Positions 51,445 to 58,097 of a stretch of DNA of 64,000 nt are shown piece after piece. The stretch's first letter is position 1. Every line of letters starts with the position of its first letter. The notes beneath the pieces were generated by a model. That model was not told the origin of the DNA. It worked only from the letters and a program-made list of their open reading frames with translations, and made no database searches. Position numbers and translations under genes: made by a program. Location: the NCBI GenBank assembly GCA_026003195.1, contig BPGU01000002.1:682001-746000 (forward strand), written 5' to 3'. Source of the DNA: Armatimonadota bacterium (GTDB taxonomy: Bacteria; Armatimonadota; HRBIN16).

Positions 51445-52227
51445 TTATCTGCCTCGCTGCAGATTCCACAAATCCTCTCTCCACAAGTACCTCTCTCGAC
51501 GGCTTGGGCAATCCGCCAATGGGTCAATCCGTTCTATTTTCCAGAGGTGATGAACAATTTTGTGCCATTCACGTCTTGCCACAGCACACGACGCTACATT
51601 GTCTGGAGCACCCCGATCGCACCACAAGTCAAGCAAATCCTCCCATTCCCCCCTCATCGGGTCATTGCTGTCCTTTGGATGAAACTGCGCATCTACTTCC
51701 TGCCATTTCCGAAAGGCGTTGTACGCTTCTGGATCGTCCGCACGCCAAACATCCTCCATCCGTTGCTCGACGCACGCCCAGACAATCTCGGCGGTTGCTG
51801 CAGCGGAACCCAATTTGGAGTCCCTCCATAGCAAAATCAAGTCCCTCAAATTGCCTATGCCGCCTACCAGAAAGCGGACGTATTCCCGCGGTTCGCGTAG
51901 GTCCTGCAAATCACAACGGCGCAGTAACTGCTCGCCTGTGTCCCTGTCCTTCAGCCAAGCTTCTACTGCTTCCACTACTCGACGTGCACGTGTATCTGAT
52001 GGATTGAAGGCTTCGAAGTTTGGTAGATACATCTTAACAATATGTAAAGCAAACTCTGTCTGCACTTCTGCTGGTAGACCGTACAGGAACAAGAAAAGGT
52101 AATCCCTTACTTGCATTCTGTACGCCCACCAACGTGAAGGGTTACGCAACAATCCACATCTCATCCGTACGAATCGCTCTATTCTGCATATGTAGACACT
52201 ACGTGCCCGCGCTACTCGCATTGTCAT
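51445..52227 (-). CDS. Helical partner protein of orphan D, unknown family
   Basis: A 260-residue soluble protein from ATG 52227 (MTMRVARARSVYICRIERFV), 14 bases after orphan D. It is alpha-helical and Trp/Arg/Asp-rich (RWWAYRMQVRDYLFLFLYGL, VVEAVEAWLKDRDTGEQLLR, ILLWRDSKLGSAAATAEIVW, WEDLLDLWCDRGAPDN). No membrane segment or known motif was found. Position makes it a candidate immunity protein. The frame is open upstream to 52380 but overlaps orphan D. Confidence 0.6.
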   Translation of the reverse strand: MTMRVARARSVYICRIERFVRMRCGLLRNPSRWWAYRMQVRDYLFLFLYGLPAEVQTEFALHIVKMYLPNFEAFNPSDTRARRVVEAVEAWLKDRDTGEQLLRRCDLQDLREPREYVRFLVGGIGNLRDLILLWRDSKLGSAAATAEIVWACVEQRMEDVWRADDPEAYNAFRKWQEVDAQFHPKDSNDPMRGEWEDLLDLWCDRGAPDNVASCAVARREWHKIVHHLWKIERIDPLADCPSRRERYLWREDLWNLQRGR

Positions 52228-52241
52228 TTCCTTCTCGCACG

Positions 52242-52928
52242 CTACCACTTCGGCTTGCGATTGCAATCGCAACGCTTTACAGTAACACCTGCTTCGTTTC
52301 GGCAAGGACAACAAGTTATAGTAACAACCCACCTGCCAATGTGATATACGGAGTGCTCCCCTAACTGCCCTCCCTTGCACCTGTGGGATTCCGTCCTATT
52401 CTTGCGCGTCCTTTTACCAGCGGGAGCACACCTCCTATCCTCAAGGGCTGCCCCTGGGTTTCGGTATATGAACCCCTCGCGCTCATACTCATTGCACTGT
52501 GGCTCGGGCCCAGGGTACAACTCATCCGTTTGTGGCGGTGCAGTCGGCTTTGCACACAGCAGCAAACCCAATACGCAAATGCAACGAATAATGAATGGTG
52601 GACGAGGCACTCGTGGTGGAGGCATAGGTTTATACCCGTTTCCTCCACCAATACCCTGTCCTGGTTTCTGTCCGGGAGGAGCAACAACTTGATTTCCCTC
52701 GTAAGCATAGAGGCTAACCTCACCTTCAAATCCATCGGGATCCCTTGTTAAAAACCTCCCCGTCGCTGAGTCCAGGTAGCGACCAAGCAGATGTAACCTC
52801 GTTTCACTGTCTGTGTAATAACCTCCCTGCGCTTTGTAGCCGTAGGGGGTGGGGTTACTTCCAGAGATAAGCTGACCCCAGGCGTCATACGCAAGGTTCA
52901 CCCGTACGCAATGGTTCGAAAACATACC
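52242..52928 (-). CDS. Orphan RHS tail D with Cys-rich C-terminal domain
   Basis: From an ATG at 52928 it overlaps the end of the membrane protein before it, allowing coupled translation. The tail reads VNLAYDAWGQLISGSNPTPY, YYTDSETRLHLLGRYLDSAT and FLTRDPDGFEGEVSLYAYEG. The variable part has MPPPRVPRPPFIIRCICVLG and LLLCAKPTAPPQTDE, shared with orphan F. It then has a basic Cys-rich end (YRNPGAALEDRRCAPAGKRT, HRCKGGQLGEHSVYHIGRWV, CCPCRNEAGVTVKRCDCNRK). The pairs of cysteines look zinc-binding or disulfide-forming. GEHSVYHI could hold catalytic His residues, which is speculation. Family unknown. Confidence 0.7.
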   Translation of the reverse strand, partial: GMFSNHCVRVNLAYDAWGQLISGSNPTPYGYKAQGGYYTDSETRLHLLGRYLDSATGRFLTRDPDGFEGEVSLYAYEGNQVVAPPGQKPGQGIGGGNGYKPMPPPRVPRPPFIIRCICVLGLLLCAKPTAPPQTDELYPGPEPQCNEYEREGFIYRNPGAALEDRRCAPAGKRTRKNRTESHRCKGGQLGEHSVYHIGRWVVTITCCPCRNEAGVTVKRCDCNRKPKW

Positions 52929-53743
52929 CAGGCGAATCTGAAAGCAATGGCTGCTGCTACCCAGGCAAGGGATGCTATCAGAGCAGAGGCAAACGAATGA
53001 ATGCGTCCACCCCTGTTTGTCAACCGTTTTAATAGATAGTTGCATAGTGGAGCAGACACAATAAACCATGTGAATATCGCGAAGACATACTCTAATCCAC
53101 TGGGAGGGTACGGGACCGCTATGATGGATACCGAAAATGTAAGCATTACCTTCAGAGCCGTGGACCAGTCATCATCAGCCTCCACGCTCATCGAAAGGTC
53201 TTCCCGCTGGGCTTTGTGCCGAAAGAGCAGACCCCAAAGGAGTAGGGTTATACTCCATAAAAAGAATGTTACCACGAAGTCGTAACTGGTATGCAGGAAG
53301 GCTCCTCTACTCATCCACAAACTACCCTCCCATTGGGCAAACGGATACACTCGCCCGGCAAAGGTCTGTTCGGATCTCCCGGCTCGGGTCCTACTCCAGG
53401 AGGTGGAACAGGCGGATAGGGAGGAAAGTACGGACGCTCCTCAGCCGAGAACAGGTCTGCCAGCATTCCGCAGATGGAGGCGCAGAGCGCTTTTACTGCG
53501 CCCTGACCATACCGCTTTTTGTAAAGGTCCCAGAAACCCAAAGCTGTGCAGCACCCCATACAGGTCGCCTTCCAAGTGGGAGATCTCCACTCTCTATAAT
53601 AAAAACACTCCGATATCCACCCCCACGCCGCTCCAGCTAAACAAGCGGCGATCTGCGCCCGAATGTCACGAGGCAATTGTATTAAGGGCAACATCAGTGC
53701 TCGCAGACCTATTGGGTCTTTCTCTACCACCACCCCATTGCCC
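52890..53743 (-). repeat. Duplicated toxin/partner cassette, copy 1
   Basis: Nearly identical to 56767-57620 (offset 3877 bases) with only a few substitutions seen, such as GCTTTTTG against GCTTTCTG. It covers the C-terminal domain of orphan C and the whole 150-residue membrane protein. Confidence 0.9.
52898..53350 (-). CDS. Four-TM membrane protein, putative immunity (copy 1)
   Basis: A 150-residue protein with four hydrophobic spans: FVVTFFLWSITLLLWGLLF, ALKVMLTFSVSIIAVPYP, YVFAIFTWFIVSAPLCNYLL and ALIASLAWVAAAIAFRFAW. A charged loop (RHKAQREDLSMSVEADDD) separates the first two. It overlaps the end of orphan C, so the two are translated together. It differs from its copy at 56775 by one visible residue (Tyr for Cys). 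A membrane immunity protein fits a membrane-active toxin, by position. Confidence 0.75.
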   Translation of the reverse strand: MYPFAQWEGSLWMSRGAFLHTSYDFVVTFFLWSITLLLWGLLFRHKAQREDLSMSVEADDDWSTALKVMLTFSVSIIAVPYPPSGLEYVFAIFTWFIVSAPLCNYLLKRLTNRGGRIHSFASALIASLAWVAAAIAFRFAWVCFRTIAYG

Positions 53744-53985
53744 ACATACGCATACAGATTAATCCCACCCTCCAGCCCTATCGGGTCCCTCGTTAGAAAC
53801 CTGCCCGTCGCGGGGTCAAGGTAACGGTGTGTCAGGAAGAGTATACCACTTTCCACGTCCGTGTAGTAGCCCCATTGCGCTTTGTAGCCGTAGGGGGTGG
53901 GGTTGGAGCCAGACATCAACTGACCCCACGCATCATACGCAAGGTTCGCCAGCACCGTGCGACCGTCGTCGTCCAGCAGATGCAC
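53311..53985 (-). CDS. Orphan RHS tail C with hydrophobic, Cys-rich C-terminal domain
   Basis: The longest orphan tail. Homology to the full RHS protein begins at YQFDPQGNAVHLLDDDG (to about 54010) and runs through LANLAYDAWGQLMSGSNPTP to NLYAYVGNGVVVEKDPIG. The variable domain, about 130 residues, is helical: IQLPRDIRAQIAACLAGAAW, SPTWKATCMGCCTALGFWDL, GAVKALCASICGMLADLFSA. A proline-rich linker and the end PGECIRLPNGRVVCG follow. Small-residue and Cys-rich amphipathic helices suggest a membrane-active toxin, without proof. Its 5' side is cut by the insertion sequence at 54012. Nearly identical to orphan A. Confidence 0.75.
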   Translation of the reverse strand: MHLLDDDGRTVLANLAYDAWGQLMSGSNPTPYGYKAQWGYYTDVESGILFLTHRYLDPATGRFLTRDPIGLEGGINLYAYVGNGVVVEKDPIGLRALMLPLIQLPRDIRAQIAACLAGAAWGWISECFYYREWRSPTWKATCMGCCTALGFWDLYKKRYGQGAVKALCASICGMLADLFSAEERPYFPPYPPVPPPGVGPEPGDPNRPLPGECIRLPNGRVVCG

Positions 53986-54011
53986 CGCGTTGCCCTGCGG
54001 GTCAAACTGGT

Positions 54012-55070
54012 AGGAGTTACGCAGTTGACGTCAACTCCTTTTTCTGAGTATCAGACTAACACAACCATGCCAATCCTGTCAACAGGAGTGAACCAGCGTG
54101 AACCCACCCAAATGTGATGACACGGACTACATCCACTGCCTCATCGCCAGCCAAAGGGTGTTCACCTGCACCCAAGCCGCCCGATGCCAACCCGATACAC
54201 AGGGCACAGCCGCGCACGATGCCTTCACCCGCCTGCTGGCACCGATACGGAGGCGTTGTGGCAGCAAGCACAGCAGTGGATACACAAGCAGAAGGGGATA
54301 CGACGACACCATCTTAGACCAGCCCTATGCGCAGCAGATGGAGTGGGTCTGTGACCACTGGAGTGGCAAATACCGTCGCGTGGTCCAAGGCATTTGCCTG
54401 TTGAGGTTGCTGTGCACACAAGGGGAGGCGCTCGTTCCCTGTGACTATCGGGTGTATACCAAGAGAGAGACGAAGAACGAGTTCTTTCGGGCGATGCTTG
54501 GGGTAGCGCACGCTCGCGGTTTCACACCGAAGTATGTTCAGATGGACAGTGGTATTCTGGGGTAGAGAACCTGAAGGCGATACGCGCTTTGGGCTGGCAC
54601 TTTCTGACGAGGCTCAAGAGCAACCGCTTGGTGAACCCCGATGGGAAAGGGAACGTGCCTCTGGGCACGGTAGAGATAGGTGCGGAGGGGCGGATAGTTC
54701 CTCTGAAGGCGTTCGGTTTGGTCCAAGTATTTCGGACAGTTTCCTGCAACGGAGACGTGGCATACTGGGCGACGGACGACTGAGAGATGACGGAGGCACA
54801 GCGTGCGCAGTGGGAACAGCTGGGTTGGGGTATAGAGGAATACCATCGTGCTGTGAAGCAGTGTTGCGGGGTGGAGCGCGCGCAGGTTCGGCAGGCGGTG
54901 TGTTGGTTGGGGCACTTGCAGTGTGCGTTACGTGCCTTTTTACGGTTGGGGTCGTATCGTTTACGCAGCGGGGTGAGTTGGTATGAGGCGAAGCAGCGCA
55001 TCATTCGGGATGCGATACGTGCCTATTGGAGGCATCCCCTCTATGTCGTGCAGCCAACTGCGTAACTCCT
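54012..55070 (+). mobile_element. Decayed IS4/IS701-like insertion sequence
   Basis: Perfect 16-base terminal inverted repeats, AGGAGTTACGCAGTTG (54012-54027) and its complement (55055-55070), enclose 1059 bases with a broken transposase. The left end falls exactly where tail C loses homology to the full RHS gene. No target duplication was evident. Confidence 0.9.
54098..55065 (+). pseudogene. Transposase remnant (IS4/IS701-like), frameshifted
   Basis: Recognisable stretches lie in several frames. AHDAFTRLL (frame of 54098) jumps to TEALWQQAQQWIHKQKG and back to YDDTILDQPYAQQMEWVCDH. Then FTPKYVQMDSG shifts to NLKAIRALGWHFLTRLKSNR. An in-frame TGA (54781-54783) precedes EMTEAQRAQWEQLGWGIEEY and HRAVKQCCGVERA, the conserved C-terminal Glu region. 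At least three frame changes and one stop mean it cannot make active enzyme. The intact ends could still be moved by a related transposase elsewhere. Confidence 0.85.
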
Positions 55071-55102
55071 GACATCTTGTTACGGACATACTTGTTAGCT
55101 AT

Positions 55103-56068
55103 TCACTGCTCGACAAACGGCTTAGCATCTCCTAATCGCAAAAGGGCACGCATCCTAACAACATCTCTATCCCCTACGACGAATGGAGTATTTATAGGGC
55201 GTGAATGTTCTAATCGCTTTCCGTTAAACTTGCCTTCATAGTCATATGACAGGACTATAAAGCCGGATGTAAACGGTAGAGCAATGGAGCACCAGAGTTC
55301 CTTTCGCTCAGGTATCCACTGCAGTCCATCAATAGGTCCGACCAAGAGAAAAGCAGTAGCCCAACGCAATCGCACTTGGTCACCCCCTATGTCGTAGCAC
55401 GCAATTCTGTGGGAGCGCTTATAGGGATATACGTAAATGTATTTGCCGTCCGAATCGATATCCAACACCAAGCCAGGTTCATCTATGGGCAGGAGTAAAT
55501 TCGTCTTACGCACAATGCCTGCCGCCTCAATCGTGACTTCGCCACTACGCTGTACCAGAACCATCGTATTGTTACGACCCACAGCGAACACAACGTCAGC
55601 TAGCCGACGAGCACGCCTTGTCTTGCTGTCAAATACAATACAACCCGCAGGTAATGTGCCTCTGGAATAGCTCTTAAGCAGGTTGATCAGGACAATATCC
55701 CCACAACATGACAAACCGCTTACCCATTCTCCCCTTCGAACGAGGCGCCCCATGTCGAACCACTGCACAGCGGCGTCTTGGGACACTGTGCACAGGCTAG
55801 CGTCCTTTTCTGACCAATACACGAAGGAGCTTGGGCAAAGACAAAAGCGTATTCGTGCATCATCGATGAATGATCCCTTCCTCGAACGAAGCCGCCAAAA
55901 GGTCAGTTCGCGACCATTCATCTCACATATCGCTTGGTAACCAGACCAAGCCACAACATGTGGAGGAGATGACCTGTAAAACCAAATGATGACTATAATT
56001 GCCACCAAGAGGGTAAAGGTTGTGGCTACCAGACAGTACCCCAAGATTTTGAAAGCAACTCGCCTCAT
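55103..56068 (-). CDS. Single-TM, propeller-like protein paired with orphan B (family P, copy 2)
   Basis: A 321-residue protein: N-terminal anchor (YCLVATTFTLLVAIIVIIWF) then beta-rich sequence with repeat-like strands (VQWFDMGRLVRRGEWVSGLS, LVLDIDSDGKYIYVYPYK, LWCSIALPFTSGFIVLSYDY). It ends with YDYEGKFNGKRLEHSRPINT, matching the protein at 49730. Its ATG overlaps the stop of orphan B by four bases, so translation is coupled. Similar length, layout and partner in both loci argue for a functional pair. Confidence 0.72.
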   Translation of the reverse strand: MRRVAFKILGYCLVATTFTLLVAIIVIIWFYRSSPPHVVAWSGYQAICEMNGRELTFWRLRSRKGSFIDDARIRFCLCPSSFVYWSEKDASLCTVSQDAAVQWFDMGRLVRRGEWVSGLSCCGDIVLINLLKSYSRGTLPAGCIVFDSKTRRARRLADVVFAVGRNNTMVLVQRSGEVTIEAAGIVRKTNLLLPIDEPGLVLDIDSDGKYIYVYPYKRSHRIACYDIGGDQVRLRWATAFLLVGPIDGLQWIPERKELWCSIALPFTSGFIVLSYDYEGKFNGKRLEHSRPINTPFVVGDRDVVRMRALLRLGDAKPFVEQ

Positions 56069-56805
56069 TTTGTCTGTGTCCCCACCGGGTAACGAAATCT
56101 ATTTTGCGAACGACGAGCGCACTCCCACATGTCTGCCACCCAGCTGCCACACACGTATGAACCGAACTTGTATTCTGGAGGGTTCTGTTTCGATCTCCGG
56201 ATACATGCGCAAAGCGCAAGTTCGAAAGCGAGGTCGTTTATTTGGGCAATGCTGGAGCCATAACCTGCGTCAGGATCAGGCATGTTAATGGTTCCGCGTC
56301 CACTTCTGGGCTTGCCCTTGCAAGGTTTGCAGGACGTCCAAGAGCTTGTCCCCGTACAGGAGTCACTACTGCTTTTACTCGAACCAGAACCTGTGCCGCC
56401 GCAAGCCACCCTGCTACCAGGTGGCCAAAAGCCTGCACTCGTGTCTCCATCACACTTGATGAGGTCAAACCGAATATAGGCGTGGCTGTATCCAACACCG
56501 GGTATAATCCAGGGTACTTCCATCCAAGAGGCTGTGCCACCTTCATCAGTTTTCACTACCACCCCATTGCCTACATACGCATACAGGTTCACGCCTCCCT
56601 CTATTCCTATCGGGTCTCTCGTCAGAAACCTCCCCGTCGCGGGGTCCAGGTAACGGTGCGTCAGTAACAGTATACCTGTTTCTACATCCGTGGTGTAGCC
56701 CCATTGCGCTTTGTAACCGTAGGGCGTGGGGTTGGAGCCGGACATCAGCTGACCCCACGCATCATACGCAAGGTTCACCCGTACGCAATGGTTCGAAAAC
56801 ATACC
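56065..56805 (-). CDS. Orphan RHS tail B with HAYIRFDL-type C-terminal domain
   Basis: From an ATG at 56805 (MFSNHCVRVNLAYDAWGQ) it overlaps the end of the membrane protein before it. The tail is VETGILLLTHRYLDPATGRF, TRDPIGIEGGVNLYAYVGNG. The variable domain has VGYSHAYIRFDLIKCDGDTS, AGFWPPG, a Ser/Gly/Cys-rich insert, PDPDAGYGSSIAQINDLAFE, LALCACIRRSKQ and SYVCGSWVADMWECAR. It is homologous to orphan E but lacks the CIRLPNGR end. The conserved H, C, D and W residues suggest an enzyme; family unknown. Confidence 0.75.
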   Translation of the reverse strand, partial: GMFSNHCVRVNLAYDAWGQLMSGSNPTPYGYKAQWGYTTDVETGILLLTHRYLDPATGRFLTRDPIGIEGGVNLYAYVGNGVVVKTDEGGTASWMEVPWIIPGVGYSHAYIRFDLIKCDGDTSAGFWPPGSRVACGGTGSGSSKSSSDSCTGTSSWTSCKPCKGKPRSGRGTINMPDPDAGYGSSIAQINDLAFELALCACIRRSKQNPPEYKFGSYVCGSWVADMWECARRSQNRFRYPVGTQTK

Positions 56806-57620
56806 CAGGCGAATCTGAAAGCAATGGCTGCTGCTACCCAGGCAAGGGATGCTATAAGAGCAGAGGCAAACGAATGAATGCGTCCACCCCTGTTTGTCAA
56901 CCGTTTTAATAGACAGTTGCATAGTGGAGCAGACACAATAAACCATGTGAATATCGCGAAGACATACTCTAATCCACTGGGAGGGTACGGGACCGCTATG
57001 ATGGATACCGAAAATGTAAGCATTACCTTCAGAGCCGTGGACCAGTCATCATCAGCCTCCACGCTCATCGAAAGGTCTTCCCGCTGGGCTTTGTGCCGAA
57101 AGAGCAGACCCCAAAGGAGTAGGGTTATACTCCATAAAAAGAATGTTACCACGAAGTCGTAACTGGTATGCAGGAAGGCTCCTCTACTCATCCACAAACT
57201 ACCCTCCCATTGGGCAAACGGATACACTCGCCCGGCAAAGGTCTGTTCGGATCTCCCGGCTCGGGTCCTACTCCAGGAGGTGGAACAGGCGGATAGGGAG
57301 GAAAGTACGGACGCTCCTCAGCCGAGAACAGGTCTGCCAGCATTCCGCAGATGGAGGCGCAGAGCGCTTTTACTGCGCCCTGACCATACCGCTTTCTGTA
57401 AAGGTCCCAGAAACCCAAAGCTGTGCAGCACCCCATACAGGTCGCCTTCCAAGTGGGAGATCTCCACTCTCTATAATAAAAACACTCCGATATCCACCCC
57501 CACGCCGCTCCAGCTAAACAAGCGGCGATCTGCGCCCGAATGTCACGAGGCAATTGTATTAAGGGCAACATCAGTGCTCGCAGACCTATTGGGTCTTTCT
57601 CTACCACCACCCCATTGCCC
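56767..57620 (-). repeat. Duplicated toxin/partner cassette, copy 2
   Basis: Nearly identical partner of 52890-53743. It spans the C-terminal domain of orphan A and the downstream membrane protein, ending within the next RHS tail. Confidence 0.9.
56775..57227 (-). CDS. Four-TM membrane protein, putative immunity (copy 2)
   Basis: Virtually the same 150 residues as the protein at 52898, with CNCLLKRL in place of CNYLLKRL. Four membrane spans, short loops, and overlap of its start with the end of orphan A. The two copies sit behind matching toxin domains, so each cassette was copied as a unit. Confidence 0.75.
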   Translation of the reverse strand: MYPFAQWEGSLWMSRGAFLHTSYDFVVTFFLWSITLLLWGLLFRHKAQREDLSMSVEADDDWSTALKVMLTFSVSIIAVPYPPSGLEYVFAIFTWFIVSAPLCNCLLKRLTNRGGRIHSFASALIASLAWVAAAIAFRFAWVCFRTIAYG

Positions 57621-57733
57621 ACATAAGCATACAGATTCACGCCACCCTCAAACCCTATCGGGTCCCTCGTCAGAAACCTCCCCGTCGCGGGGTCAAGGTA
57701 ACGGTGCGTCAGTAAGAGTATACCAGTTTCCAC
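57188..57733 (-). CDS. Orphan RHS tail A with hydrophobic, Cys-rich C-terminal domain
   Basis: The tail begins near 57780 (YGYKAQWGYYTDVETG), just after the stop of the 88-residue gene; GTG 57733 is the first start codon. After RFLTRDPIGFEGGVNLYAYV comes the same variable domain as orphan C (QIAACLAGAAWGWISECFYY, KRYGQGAVKALCASICGMLA) and the end ECIRLPNGRVVCG, with Arg for Lys in DLYRKRYG. The domain resembles in layout the end of the full RHS protein (CLEGAAGSALGNLAEWLTCM), suggesting related membrane-active domains. Not exported unless fused to the full gene. Confidence 0.75.
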   Translation of the reverse strand: METGILLLTHRYLDPATGRFLTRDPIGFEGGVNLYAYVGNGVVVEKDPIGLRALMLPLIQLPRDIRAQIAACLAGAAWGWISECFYYREWRSPTWKATCMGCCTALGFWDLYRKRYGQGAVKALCASICGMLADLFSAEERPYFPPYPPVPPPGVGPEPGDPNRPLPGECIRLPNGRVVCG

Positions 57734-57800
57734 GTCGGTGTAGTAGCCCCATTGCGCTTTGTAGCCGTAAGGCGTGGGGTCGGTCCAACAAGGCTCTGCT

Positions 57801-58067
57801 CTACGGCTTTGGAACCACCCACAATCCTCTTGTTAAGCCAATAACTGCTGCTGCTAATATGGCAACCACTAAAATCGCAAGCCAATCTCTATACCGCTCC
57901 TGATGAAATGATAACAAGCGTGTTATGGAAGCGAAAGCTGCCACTACAAGTGCCCCTACTAGCCAAATCGCCAAGGTGCGTGCCCATCCTATATGCTTGG
58001 GGTACCACCAGGTTTGGCTCAGTATCATGGCTAAACCTATAGTCGTATACAACAGGAACTCCCTCAT
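57801..58067 (-). CDS. Small three-TM protein, putative immunity to the RHS C-terminus
   Basis: An 88-residue membrane protein: FLLYTTIGLAMILSQTWWYP, TLAIWLVGALVVAAFASITR and WLAILVVAILAAAVIGLTRG, separated by short basic loops. It starts 30 bases after the full-length rhs gene behind AAGGAGGTATAGC, the normal place for an immunity gene. Function is inferred from that place. About 20 bases after its stop the orphan array begins. Confidence 0.7.
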   Translation of the reverse strand: MREFLLYTTIGLAMILSQTWWYPKHIGWARTLAIWLVGALVVAAFASITRLLSFHQERYRDWLAILVVAILAAAVIGLTRGLWVVPKP

Positions 58068-58097
58068 GCTATACCTCCTTCCTCGACTGCACCGTTT

